Below are positions 1 to 9,008 of a DNA stretch of 64,000 bases, one piece after another. Positions within the stretch are counted from its first letter, which is position 1. Each line of letters begins with the position of its first letter. The stretch is from Roseitalea sp. (GTDB lineage: Bacteria; Pseudomonadota; Alphaproteobacteria; Rhizobiales; Rhizobiaceae): contig JAEPON010000004.1 of the NCBI GenBank assembly GCA_017642895.1, forward strand, positions 248,001 through 312,000. The letters are read 5' to 3'. A model generated the notes under the pieces. The model was not told where the DNA came from and made no database searches. It saw only the letters and a list, made by a program, of their open reading frames with translations. A program made the translations under genes and the position numbers.

Positions 1-1
1 G

Positions 2-850
2 CTCTATTCGCCCAAGCGGCGCGGCCGGCGCGGCATGGAAACCCGGGCGCAATCCTCGCTCGATATCGCGCTGTGGGACATCAAGGCCAAGGTGGCCGGC
101 CTGCCGCTGGCGACGATGATCGGCGGTTTCACCGAGCGCGTGAACATCTACATTGCCGGCGGATACTACGCCGAGGGTAAGGGCCTGAAAGAGCTTGCCG
201 CCGAGATGGAAGCCTATGTCGGCTACGGCGCCAAGGCGGTGAAGATGAAGATCGGCGCCCTGCCGATGGCCGAAGATGCGGAGCGCGTGCGCGTGGTGCG
301 CGAGGCGATCGGCCCGGACGTCAAGCTTTTGATGGACGCCAATTGCGCCTACCGCGCCTATGAGGCGATCCAGTTCGCGCGGATGGTCGAGCCTTACGAC
401 GTGTTCTGGTTCGAGGAGCCGGTTCAGCCCGACGATATTGACGGCTACGCCGCCATCGCCGCCCGCACCACGATCCCCATTGTCGGCGGCGAAAACGAAT
501 ACACCAAATACGGCTTTCGCGACTTCATCCATGGCAGTGGCGCGCCGATCATCCAGGCCGACGGCACCAATTGCGGCGGCGTGACCGAGTTCATGAAGAT
601 CGCCGCCTACGCCGATGCGCATGGCCGCGACATGGCGCCCCATGGCGAACAGCAGATCCATATTCACCTTTTGAGCGCCATTCCGAACGGCCTGCTGCTG
701 GAATTCTATCCGGTCGAGTACGATCCGATGCGCGCGCAGAAATATCAGACACCGTTGCTCCTGAACGATGACGGAACGGTCAGCGTGCCGACCGCGCCCG
801 GTGCGGGCCTTGAGTGGAACACTAAGCAGATGGAGCGCTACAGGCTGTGA
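2..850 (+). CDS. Mandelate racemase/muconate lactonizing (enolase superfamily) protein, 5' truncated by window
   Basis: The C-terminal three quarters of an enolase-superfamily dehydratase or racemase; the reading frame is open to the window edge, so the start lies upstream. Visible catalytic features are the Lys-x-Lys pair (VKMKIG, near 240-255), three acidic Mg ligands (MDAN, FEEP, GGENE) and a late His in APHGEQQ that is typical of mandelate-racemase-subgroup enzymes. Such enzymes abstract a proton alpha to a carboxylate, usually dehydrating or epimerising sugar acids. The stop overlaps the GTG start of the beta-galactosidase gene by four bases, so the two are co-translated, which supports a role in sugar-acid catabolism. 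The exact substrate cannot be read from sequence. Confidence 0.85.
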   Translation, partial: LYSPKRRGRRGMETRAQSSLDIALWDIKAKVAGLPLATMIGGFTERVNIYIAGGYYAEGKGLKELAAEMEAYVGYGAKAVKMKIGALPMAEDAERVRVVREAIGPDVKLLMDANCAYRAYEAIQFARMVEPYDVFWFEEPVQPDDIDGYAAIAARTTIPIVGGENEYTKYGFRDFIHGSGAPIIQADGTNCGGVTEFMKIAAYADAHGRDMAPHGEQQIHIHLLSAIPNGLLLEFYPVEYDPMRAQKYQTPLLLNDDGTVSVPTAPGAGLEWNTKQMERYRL

Positions 851-2970
851 GCGCCGACCCCGCAACGAACGACGCGAAGCCACTGCCGCGCTTTCCCTAT
901 GGCGCGGTCTACTATCGCCGTTCCAATCCACCCGAGAAGGATTGGGCACGCGACTATGCGCAGGCGGCGCGCGACGGCTGGACCGTGTTTCGCCATTGGA
1001 CGCTCTGGTCGGCGGTCAATCCGGCGCCCGGTGTCTGGGACTGGTCGCACTATGACCGGCAGCTCGATCTTGCCGCCGAAAACGGCCTGAAGACGATCGT
1101 TCAGGAAAAGCTCACCTCGGCGCCGATCTGGGCGTGGGAGAAATATCCCGAGGCGCGGCTGGTCCATCGCAACGGGCGGGCGGATGAGCCGCAAATGTCG
1201 GGCTCTTGCGCGGCGGGCGGATTTCCCGGCCTCAGCCTCAACCATGACGGTGCGCGCGCTCTGGCCGGCGAATTCCTGACCCGGCTCGGCGAGCGCTACC
1301 GCGATCATCCGGGGCTTGGCTGGTATGACATCGTCAACGAAGCCAAGTTTCCCCAGAACCAGTGGGGCGCGCAGGCCGATTACGATTTTTCCGAGCCGAC
1401 GCAGGCGGCCTTCCGCGCGTGGCTGAAGGCCAGATATGGCGATCTGGAAGTGTTGGCCCAGGCATGGAACATGTTCGGCTATACGGACTGGTCGCAGGTG
1501 CGGGCGCCGATGACGACGGCCTTTTACCCCCAGACACTCGACTGGCTGCACTTCCGCGTCGACAACATTGTCCAACAGATGCAATGGCGCACCGACACGC
1601 TGCGCGCCGCCGACCCGGCAACGCCGATCACCAGCCACGGACAGGCGCAAGCGTTGCAGACACTGAGCCTTGCCGGCAGTCACGACTGGCGCTCCGCCGA
1701 AACGGTCGACAGCTACGGTTTCACCTTCGTCCAGTCGCGCCATGGCAATGCGCCTTGGATGCACTGCCATGCCGTCGATCTGGTCCGCGCCGCCTCGCGC
1801 GGCAAGCCGTTCTGGCATGCCGAGCATCTGGGCGGCCCGGTCTGGATGCGTGCGTTCCTTGACGGCCGCGACCGCGACGATGGCCGCCTGCGACACCCCG
1901 AAGACATTCGGGTTTCCAACCTGATCTCGATGGCCGGCGGGGCGCGCGGCATCATGTATCCGCGCATGCGGCCGCTGATGAACGGCCCATTGTTCAACAC
2001 GCTGGGGCCCTATGGCCTGGACGGCCGGCCGACGCCGCGCTCGAAGATGACGGCCGAGATGGCGCACTGGGTCAAGCAAGTCGAACCGACCGGGCTCTGG
2101 GATGCGATGCCGGTCAAGGGCGATCTGGCAATCCTGTTCGTCGAGGAGTGCCAGCACCACGCGTTCGCCATGCACGGCAGCACCGATTTCTATGCCAAGA
2201 GCGCGCGCGGCGCCTATCGCGGCTTCTTCGAGGCCGGCTACCAGCCCGATTTTGCCGCCCTCGACCAGATGTCGGACTATGACTTCGTCTATCTGCCGTT
2301 TCCGGCCATGCTGCACAGCGAGACGGTCGCCGGGATACGCGCCTGGGTCGAAGCTGGCGGCACACTGATCAGCGAAGCCTTTCCGGGCTATTTCACTGAT
2401 CTTGGCTGGACCAACCCGGACGAAAACGCGGCGCTTCTGGCGGACATGTTCGGTGTTGCACAGGTCCATGAGGAGTTCTTTGCCGACATTCTCGATGGCG
2501 CGTCCTTTGTCTGGGACGACGCAGAGGTGCCCGGCGGCATCTATCTTCAAGGCTATCAATCCGTCGGTGCGGACATGTTCGGCCGGTTCGATGACACGGC
2601 GGGACCCTATGCCGAGGGGCAGGACGCGCTGGCGGCGCATCGCTTCGGCAAGGGGCGCACGCTCCTGGCCGGAACCTATCCGGGCTATGGCCATCACGAC
2701 ACCGGTCGATCGCCTTTCTTTGCCAAGGCCGCGCGCTGGGCCGGACTGATCGAACCCGTGCTGCCAGGCTCGCCGGTGATTGCCCGTCTGTGCCAGGGCG
2801 CCGGGCGCCGCTTCCTCTGGCTGGTCAACCCGGATCGCCGCGACCATTCGGTTGCGCTGAACGTCGAGGCCGATCAGGCCCGAGCCATTCGCGGCCGGGC
2901 CGAACTGAACCAAGGGCGGCTGGCGGCAGCCGTGCCGGAGCGGGATGCCGTCATCGTCGCGCTGAATTGA
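847..2970 (+). CDS. GH42 family beta-galactosidase
   Basis: A 707-residue glycoside hydrolase family 42 enzyme, predicted to hydrolyse terminal beta-galactosides; no signal peptide, so cytoplasmic. The N-terminal TIM barrel carries the acid/base Glu in WYDIVNEAKF (about residue 166) and the nucleophile Glu in FWHAEHLGG (about residue 326). These are followed by a glutamine-amidotransferase-like trimerisation domain (from about 425) and a small C-terminal beta domain. The GTG start lies inside the stop of the preceding dehydratase gene (GTGA overlap). Galactosidase, sugar-acid dehydratase and tartrate/malate-type dehydrogenase in one run suggest a pathway from a galactoside or galactonate to central metabolism; that pathway is an inference. 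Confidence 0.85.
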   Translation: MSADPATNDAKPLPRFPYGAVYYRRSNPPEKDWARDYAQAARDGWTVFRHWTLWSAVNPAPGVWDWSHYDRQLDLAAENGLKTIVQEKLTSAPIWAWEKYPEARLVHRNGRADEPQMSGSCAAGGFPGLSLNHDGARALAGEFLTRLGERYRDHPGLGWYDIVNEAKFPQNQWGAQADYDFSEPTQAAFRAWLKARYGDLEVLAQAWNMFGYTDWSQVRAPMTTAFYPQTLDWLHFRVDNIVQQMQWRTDTLRAADPATPITSHGQAQALQTLSLAGSHDWRSAETVDSYGFTFVQSRHGNAPWMHCHAVDLVRAASRGKPFWHAEHLGGPVWMRAFLDGRDRDDGRLRHPEDIRVSNLISMAGGARGIMYPRMRPLMNGPLFNTLGPYGLDGRPTPRSKMTAEMAHWVKQVEPTGLWDAMPVKGDLAILFVEECQHHAFAMHGSTDFYAKSARGAYRGFFEAGYQPDFAALDQMSDYDFVYLPFPAMLHSETVAGIRAWVEAGGTLISEAFPGYFTDLGWTNPDENAALLADMFGVAQVHEEFFADILDGASFVWDDAEVPGGIYLQGYQSVGADMFGRFDDTAGPYAEGQDALAAHRFGKGRTLLAGTYPGYGHHDTGRSPFFAKAARWAGLIEPVLPGSPVIARLCQGAGRRFLWLVNPDRRDHSVALNVEADQARAIRGRAELNQGRLAAAVPERDAVIVALN

Positions 2971-3019
2971 ACGGCTGATGCGCAGCAAAGGACAAGCAGA
3001 TGAACATGGAGTTGTCGGC

Positions 3020-4090
3020 GTGACGAAGCGTTACAAGATTGCCGCCATCCCCGGTGACGGGATCGGCACCGAAGTGCTGCCGGTGGGCCAGCGCGCGGTG
3101 GATGCGGTGTCCGCGCGGCACGGCTTTGCCGTTGATTGGCGTGCATTTGACTGGTCGTGCGAAACCTACGCCGCGACCGGCCGGATGATGCCCGATGACG
3201 GCATCGACCAACTCGCGGCGTTCGACGCGATCTTTCTGGGCGCGGTGGGCTGGCCCACCGTCCCCGACCATGTGTCGTTGTGGGGCCTTCTCATTCCGCT
3301 GCGCCGGGCGTTCGACCAATATGCCAATGTGCGGCCCGTGCGCCTTTTGCGTGGCGTGACCTCGCCGCTTGCCGGCCGCGACGCAGACGATATCGACTTT
3401 GTCGTCGTGCGCGAGAATGTCGAGGGCGAATATTCCGAGATCGGCGGGCGCATCTTCGCCGGCACCGACCGGGAAACCGTCACCCAGGAGGCGGTGTTCA
3501 CCCGCACGGGAACCGATCGCATCATGCGCTATGCGTTCGAACTGGCGCGCCAACGCCGCCGCCACGTGACCTCGGCGACCAAGTCGAACGGCATCATCCA
3601 TTCCATGCCGTTCTGGGACGAGCGGTTCGCAGCCGTCGGTGCCGACTTTGCCGACGTGGAGACGGCGCAGTTCCATATCGACATCCTGACCGCGCATTTC
3701 GTGCTGCATCCCGATTGGTTCGACGTGGTCGTCGGCTCCAACCTGTTCGGCGACATCCTGTCGGACCTCGGCCCCGCCGTTGCGGGGTCCATCGGCATCG
3801 CGCCATCGGCCAACATCAATCCCGAAAGGGCGCATCCGTCCATGTTCGAGCCGGTGCACGGTTCCGCGCCGGACATTGCCGGGCAGGGGATCGCCAATCC
3901 CGTCGGGGCTGTCTGGGCCGGCGCGATGATGCTCGATCATCTTGGCGAGCGCGCGGCGCATGACGCGCTTGTCGCGGCGATCGAAACCGCGCTGGAACGG
4001 CCGGAAACACGCACGCGCGATCTGGGCGGCACCGCCGATACAGCAGCGTCCGCCGAGGCGATCCTCGCCGCCATCGAGGCGCAGACGTGA
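3020..4090 (+). CDS. Tartrate dehydrogenase/decarboxylase or D-malate dehydrogenase (TtuC/DmlA-like)
   Basis: An NAD-dependent beta-decarboxylating dehydrogenase of the isocitrate/isopropylmalate family, 356 residues. Family marks are the N-terminal IPGDGIG motif, the VRENVEGEYSEIGG segment, the TKSNGI lysine region, the NLFGDILSDL metal-binding Asp segment and the EPVHGSAPDIAG motif. The DHVSLWGLL segment in place of a typical LeuB or Icd sequence is characteristic of TtuC/DmlA enzymes acting on tartrate or D-malate. I chose the GTG at 3020, preceded by a GGAG eight bases upstream, over an upstream ATG at 2978 with no clear ribosome site. It follows the galactosidase by about 50 bp and overlaps the next gene by four bases. 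Confidence 0.85.
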   Translation: MTKRYKIAAIPGDGIGTEVLPVGQRAVDAVSARHGFAVDWRAFDWSCETYAATGRMMPDDGIDQLAAFDAIFLGAVGWPTVPDHVSLWGLLIPLRRAFDQYANVRPVRLLRGVTSPLAGRDADDIDFVVVRENVEGEYSEIGGRIFAGTDRETVTQEAVFTRTGTDRIMRYAFELARQRRRHVTSATKSNGIIHSMPFWDERFAAVGADFADVETAQFHIDILTAHFVLHPDWFDVVVGSNLFGDILSDLGPAVAGSIGIAPSANINPERAHPSMFEPVHGSAPDIAGQGIANPVGAVWAGAMMLDHLGERAAHDALVAAIETALERPETRTRDLGGTADTAASAEAILAAIEAQT

Positions 4091-5028
4091 TCATCGACCT
4101 TGTGATGATCGGCCTTGGCCTCGTCGCGCTGACGGTCGGGGCCGACTATCTTGTCCGCGCGGTGGTGACGGTCGCCGACCGTTTGAACGTTTCAACGCTT
4201 CTGGTCTCGCTGACCGTCGTCGCGCTCGGCACCTCGTTGCCCGAATTCTTCGTGGTCGTCGGATCGCTTTTCAAGGACGCGCCCGGTATCGGCATGGGCA
4301 ACATCGTCGGCTCCAACATCGCAAATCTTCTGCTGGTGCTCGGCGTTGCAGCGGTCATCCGGCCGATCGCGACCAGTCACGCCATGTTGCGCCGCGACGG
4401 GTTGGCCATGCTGGCGGGGACGCTGGTCTTCGTGGCCGGCTCAAGCACGGGTGTGATCGGGCCGGCGACCGGTCTGGTCTTCGTCGGCCTGCTTGTGGCG
4501 TATTTCGCCCACTGCTTTTTCAAGGATGGCGGCGTTGATGCCGATGGCATCGAGGATGTGTTGCCGATGTCCAACGCGGTCCTCGCGCTGACCTTGCTGG
4601 CCGCGTTGGCGGCGCTCCTGATCGGCTCGGAGCTTCTGGTCAACGGCGCGTTGTCGCTGGCGCGCAGCCTTGGCGTGAGCGAAACGGCCATTGGTCTGAC
4701 GCTGGTCGCGGTCGGCACGTCGCTGCCGGAACTGGCGACGACGCTGGCCGCTGCGCGCCGAAGGCAATTCGATGTCATCGTCGGCAATGTCCTGGGGTCC
4801 AACCTGTTCAATCTTTTGGGCGTTGTGGGCGTTGCCAGCCTCATCGCACCGATAGCGGTTCCGGTTGAAATTCTGGAACTGGATCTGTGGCTGATGGCGC
4901 TGGCCAGCCTCACGGCGCTGGTGCTCCTGCGCACCGGGTGGACGCTCGACCGGCGCGAGGCGACGGCGATGCTGGCGGTCTATGGCGTTTACGTCGTCTT
5001 CCAGTTCGCGCCGATGACCATGTTCTGA
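4087..5028 (+). CDS. CaCA family Na+/Ca2+ antiporter (YrbG-like)
   Basis: An inner-membrane calcium/cation antiporter of 313 residues with about ten hydrophobic segments and the two inverted alpha repeats that define the family. The first repeat has GTSLPEFF followed by GNIVGSNIANLL; the second has GTSLPELATT followed by GNVLGSNLFNLL. The acidic Glu of each GTSLPE is a known ion ligand in this family. The GTG start overlaps the stop of the dehydrogenase gene by four bases. Its place at the end of a carbohydrate operon is odd: it may move a cation needed by the divalent-metal-dependent enzymes upstream, or be there by chance. Confidence 0.85.
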   Translation: MIIDLVMIGLGLVALTVGADYLVRAVVTVADRLNVSTLLVSLTVVALGTSLPEFFVVVGSLFKDAPGIGMGNIVGSNIANLLLVLGVAAVIRPIATSHAMLRRDGLAMLAGTLVFVAGSSTGVIGPATGLVFVGLLVAYFAHCFFKDGGVDADGIEDVLPMSNAVLALTLLAALAALLIGSELLVNGALSLARSLGVSETAIGLTLVAVGTSLPELATTLAAARRRQFDVIVGNVLGSNLFNLLGVVGVASLIAPIAVPVEILELDLWLMALASLTALVLLRTGWTLDRREATAMLAVYGVYVVFQFAPMTMF

Positions 5029-5042
5029 GGCGCCTTGGCGTC

Positions 5043-5062
5043 GGGCGCCGGGCCTTGCGCCC
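5043..5062. terminator. Hairpin between convergent genes, possible weak terminator
   Basis: GGGCGC and GCGCCC are separated by an eight-base loop just after the antiporter stop, in the short gap before the convergent hypothetical gene. There is no T-tract on either side, so Rho-independent termination is uncertain. Confidence 0.25.
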
Positions 5063-5112
5063 GTTCGATGGCGCTCGCTGTATCCTCCGGGGCAGGGCCG
5101 CGTTCACCGGTG

Positions 5113-5814
5113 TCAAAGGATGCGCAGTACCGTCGAGGTGCGGCGTACCGCATCGGCGACGTGGAACGCCACGCGGTGCGTGTTGATCGACAAATCCATC
5201 GGACTGGCTTCGTAAAAAACGGCGAAGGGTGTTTGCCGTTCCCGAGCATCCAGCCGAACGAACGAGCCCGATGGACTTTTCCAGCGGTTCCATGCCTTGA
5301 AATCGGCGCCGGGCAGGAAACGCAGACTGTTCTCCCAGGCAAGATCGATCAGAGTGGATTGCTTGCGCATCAAGCGGTCCTTCAAAGACAGCGCGTCCTG
5401 CCTGTCACCGGGTTCGATCGCGGCGATGAAGGCGAGATCGTGAGCACCGATGTTGAGTTCGAAGCATGTTCGGCGACCGCCGGGACGGCCGGGTTCCCAG
5501 CGCAGGCGGAACAAAGGCTCGCCGACGGCCCTTCCGGCGTGCAAACGGCCGTTTTCCGGGCGGCAAAGCGTTGTGACGAAATGCTCGTCCTGGGTTCGAG
5601 ACAGGTGCCGTGCGACGTAGCCCGCAAAAACGGACGCGTTCTGGCGGATCGGCGATCCGGCTTCGTCGCCAATGTGTTGCGTTGCATGCTGCGCCGGCCG
5701 GCCTTCCGAACGGATGAAGCGCGGCAGGGATCGGAAAACCGCGCCAAGGTCGGCGTTGGCCGGTTCAGCATTGCGCGGCATTGCTTGACCGTCTCTGATA
5801 TCGTCCGGGACCAT
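5113..5814 (-). CDS. Hypothetical protein downstream of the RND efflux genes
   Basis: A 233-residue protein without a domain I recognise. It begins 11 bases after the RND pump gene on the same strand, with AGGAA upstream of the ATG, which suggests it belongs to the efflux operon. The sequence is Arg-rich and hydrophilic, with no signal peptide or membrane segment. The second half (MRKQSTLIDLAW, GADFKAWNRW) reads like a folded domain rather than an antisense artefact. An open frame on the opposite strand covers the same bases but lacks a ribosome site and natural composition. No function is proposed. Confidence 0.55.
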   Translation of the reverse strand: MVPDDIRDGQAMPRNAEPANADLGAVFRSLPRFIRSEGRPAQHATQHIGDEAGSPIRQNASVFAGYVARHLSRTQDEHFVTTLCRPENGRLHAGRAVGEPLFRLRWEPGRPGGRRTCFELNIGAHDLAFIAAIEPGDRQDALSLKDRLMRKQSTLIDLAWENSLRFLPGADFKAWNRWKSPSGSFVRLDARERQTPFAVFYEASPMDLSINTHRVAFHVADAVRRTSTVLRIL

Positions 5815-5825
5815 CGGATATGTTC

Positions 5826-8800
5826 CTATTCAGCGGCTAAGGATTGTGGAACAGCGGGCAAACCGTCGTTTGATGCCAAAGGCCTGGCGCTGACCGCGCC
5901 ATCGTGATTGTCGGCGGTGCCCGCGGTTGTGGTCTTTGCCCCATCGGCTTTTGCCGATGTCCTTTCTGCGCGGCGCTCCTTGCCCAGATAGGTGTGATAA
6001 AACACCGGCACGCCGATCAGCGTCAGGATCGACGCAAAACCCAGACCCGCCATGATCGTGACGGCCATGGATGCGAAGAAGATGTCCGAGACGAGCGGGA
6101 TCATGCCGAGGATCGTCGTCGCCGCCGCCAGTGTGACAGGCCGCAGGCGGTTGATCGATGCGGTGACAATGGCTTCCGATTGCGGCAGTCCGTTCTCGGC
6201 CTTTTGAAGATCGATCTCCTCGACAAGCACGATCGCATTCTTGATCAGCATGCCGGACAGGCTGAGCAGGCCCAACAGCGCGGTGAAGCTGAACGGCAGA
6301 CCGGACACAAGCAATCCGATCGCCACGCCGTTGACGGCCATCGGCACGATCGTCCAGATCACAGCCGGCTGGCGCAGCTTGCCGAACAGCAGGACCGTGA
6401 TGAGCAGCATCACGCCAAACGAAAGCGGCATCTGGCGGCCGAGGCTGGCCTGGGCCTGCGTCGCGCTCTCATGTTCGCCACCCCATTCCATGCGGTAGCC
6501 CGGCGGCAGCGCGATGGCCTCGACAAGCGGGCGAACCTCGGCAAATGCCTGCGGAGGCAGCGTGCCGGGGATGGCGAACGCCTGCACGCTGACCGTCGGT
6601 TCCCGGTTCCGTCTTTCGATGACAGTGTCGCGCCCGATGACTTCAAAACCGTCGATGATCTGATCGAGCAGGGTGTATTTGCCGGCGCCCGGGGCGAAGA
6701 CGAGCTGGTCGAGCAATTGGCCGTCGTCGGTCATCTCGTTGCGCGGCGTGCGCACGACAATCGGGATGAGGCGATCACGCTCCCGGAACGTGCCGGCCTG
6801 CAGGCCGTCGGTGGCCATCGCAATGGCCTGCGCCACGTCCGCCCGGTCGATGCCCAGAGCCTGGGCGCGTTCGCGCGCATAGACAGGCAGCGTCACCAGT
6901 TCGCGCTCACCCCAGTCGGTGCGTTCGGTCTGAAGGACCCGGCTTTCGCTTTCGAAGATGCGCTGCGCCTGATCGGCAAGTTCGCGCAGCACATCGGGGT
7001 CGGGACCCGAAAGCCGCACCTCGACATCGGCGCTGACCGGCGGGCCGTAGATGATCTGTTCAACACGCGTCTGCGCCCAAGGCGCGCTCTGGCCGGCGAA
7101 CGCAGCCAGATCGTCGCGCAAGTCCGGGATCGCATCGAAACTGTCCGCGCGGATGACCAATTGGCCATGACTCGGTTCCGGCCGCGCGGGCTGATATGTC
7201 AGAAGGAAGCGCGTCAAGCTTTGCCCGATGGTCGTTGTCACCGAGACGACATCGTCGCGCTTGAGCAGCCACTCTTCGATCACCGCCAGATCGGCCGATG
7301 TCTGCCGGATCGACGTGCCCTGGGCGGCCTTGTAGTTGAGGTAGAAGAGCGGCGTGTTGGCCGGCCCGAAAAATTGCTGTTTGACCCCGCCAAAAGCGGC
7401 CAGTGATGCCACCGTCACGCCGATCAGCGCGATGATGACGAGCCAGCGCAACCGCAGCGCACCGCGCACGACCGATGCATAGCCGCGGAAGAACAGCGTG
7501 TCGTAGGGGTCTTCGCCCGCGCGCAGACCGCCGACCGGGAACACATAGCTTGCCAGCAGCGGCGTGACCGTGACCGCCAACAGCCAGGACAGGCTCAACG
7601 AGATGCTGATCACCGCAAACAGCGAGAACAGGAACTCGCCCGAACTGTCGGGGCTGAGGCCGATGCCGGCAAAGGCCATGATGCCGATGATGGTGGCCCC
7701 CAGAAGCGGCAATTGGGTTTTGCGGGCCACTTCGGCCGCGGCGTCGCTCGCCTTGCGGCCCCGGCGCATTTCCACCTGCATCCCCTCGGCGACGACGATC
7801 GCGTTGTCGACCAGCATGCCCATGGCGATGATCAGCGCGCCCAGGCTGATGCGCTCGGACTTGATGTCGAACAGCGCCATGAACAGGAAGGTCAGGCTGA
7901 CGGTCAAAAGCAGTGTCACACCGACGACGAGAGCCGCGCGCCAGCCCATGAAAAGCGCCAGAACGCCGATGACAATGCCGATCGACATGGCCAGACTGGC
8001 CAACACTTCGATATTGGCGTCGGCGACGACACGGTGCTGTTCGTAGATGGGATCGATCGTCACGCCCACCGGCAAGAGCGCGGCAACCTCGGCCAGACGC
8101 GCTTCCACCCGCTCGCCGACCGTGACGATGTTGGCCGACGTCAGTCCGGCGATGCCGAGCGTAAAGGCTTCCACCCCGTTGTGACGCACGATGTGACCGG
8201 GCTGATCGACGCGGCTGCGCGAAACATCGGCGACGTCGAGCAGGTTGATCACTTCGCCTTCAAAGCCGAATGTCAGCGCGCCGATCTCGGTGACGCTGTC
8301 ATCGCCGCGCGGCGGGTCGATGCGAACCCGGCTGGGACCATTGTCGGCCGAACCGGTGGAAACAACGCTGTTGGCGTTGGCCACGGCTCCAACAATCACC
8401 TCTGGCGGAACGCCCAGATTGATCAGCGCGCGGCTCGACGGCTCAACGAAGATCGTTTCCTCGGGAAGCCCGAGCAGTTCGGCGTCGGCGACGCCGGACA
8501 CGGTGAGCATTTCGCGGCGCAGAAATGTGGCGATCTCCCAGATTTCGGCGTCGGAAAAGCCAGGCGCGGCGATGGCGTAATAAAGACCGTACACATCGCC
8601 GAAGGAATCGTTGACGACCGGCGTGAAAGCTCCCGGCGGCAGGGCATGGCCGGCATCGGCGATCCGGTCGCGCATGTCGTCCCAGATCTGCGGCAGATCC
8701 CCGCCATCGAACCGGTCCTTGATTTCCACCTCGATGACCGAGAGCCCGGGCGTGTTGCGCGAGGTGACGGTATCGACCTCGTCCATCTTCTGGATTTCGC

Positions 8801-9005
8801 TTTCGAGAACCTCGGAGACCTCGACGGCGACTTCGGATGCGGTTGCGCCGGGATAGGGCGTGATGACAAGGGCGGACTTGAGCGTGAAGACCGGGTCTTC
8901 GAGCTTTCCGACGGCGAAGTAACCCGCCGCCCCGCCAAACAGGCACATCAGGATCAACAGCCAGGTGTAGAGCGGCTTTTCAATGGCCAGTCGTGCGATT
9001 TGCAT
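5826..9005 (-). CDS. RND family efflux pump, inner-membrane transporter
   Basis: A 1059-residue hydrophobe/amphiphile RND transporter with one N-terminal transmembrane helix, a large periplasmic loop, a block of helices 2-6, a second loop and helices 8-12. The proton-relay region of helix 4 reads GMLVDNAIVVAEG, with one Asp followed by Asn rather than the Asp-Asp of AcrB. The helix-10 Lys is present in SGMLIKNAIVLVEE. It is expected to form a tripartite pump with the adaptor encoded four bases upstream; no outer-membrane channel gene is adjacent. The C-terminus has a hydrophilic tail of about 50 residues. The divergent TetR gene is the likely repressor. Substrates are unknown; efflux of aromatic acids or their products is plausible because of the neighbouring catabolic clusters. 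Confidence 0.9.
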   Translation of the reverse strand: MQIARLAIEKPLYTWLLILMCLFGGAAGYFAVGKLEDPVFTLKSALVITPYPGATASEVAVEVSEVLESEIQKMDEVDTVTSRNTPGLSVIEVEIKDRFDGGDLPQIWDDMRDRIADAGHALPPGAFTPVVNDSFGDVYGLYYAIAAPGFSDAEIWEIATFLRREMLTVSGVADAELLGLPEETIFVEPSSRALINLGVPPEVIVGAVANANSVVSTGSADNGPSRVRIDPPRGDDSVTEIGALTFGFEGEVINLLDVADVSRSRVDQPGHIVRHNGVEAFTLGIAGLTSANIVTVGERVEARLAEVAALLPVGVTIDPIYEQHRVVADANIEVLASLAMSIGIVIGVLALFMGWRAALVVGVTLLLTVSLTFLFMALFDIKSERISLGALIIAMGMLVDNAIVVAEGMQVEMRRGRKASDAAAEVARKTQLPLLGATIIGIMAFAGIGLSPDSSGEFLFSLFAVISISLSLSWLLAVTVTPLLASYVFPVGGLRAGEDPYDTLFFRGYASVVRGALRLRWLVIIALIGVTVASLAAFGGVKQQFFGPANTPLFYLNYKAAQGTSIRQTSADLAVIEEWLLKRDDVVSVTTTIGQSLTRFLLTYQPARPEPSHGQLVIRADSFDAIPDLRDDLAAFAGQSAPWAQTRVEQIIYGPPVSADVEVRLSGPDPDVLRELADQAQRIFESESRVLQTERTDWGERELVTLPVYARERAQALGIDRADVAQAIAMATDGLQAGTFRERDRLIPIVVRTPRNEMTDDGQLLDQLVFAPGAGKYTLLDQIIDGFEVIGRDTVIERRNREPTVSVQAFAIPGTLPPQAFAEVRPLVEAIALPPGYRMEWGGEHESATQAQASLGRQMPLSFGVMLLITVLLFGKLRQPAVIWTIVPMAVNGVAIGLLVSGLPFSFTALLGLLSLSGMLIKNAIVLVEEIDLQKAENGLPQSEAIVTASINRLRPVTLAAATTILGMIPLVSDIFFASMAVTIMAGLGFASILTLIGVPVFYHTYLGKERRAERTSAKADGAKTTTAGTADNHDGAVSARPLASNDGLPAVPQSLAAE

Positions 9006-9008
9006 GGC

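Noticed and set aside
838..2988. Long open frame on the - strand opposite the beta-galactosidase gene
   Set aside because: Composition is Arg/His/Gly-rich without domain features, and the opposite strand encodes a clear GH42 enzyme. High-GC codon bias keeps the reverse frame open; the same applies to long frames opposite the RND pump (5904-10013) and the fusion gene (12152-14011).
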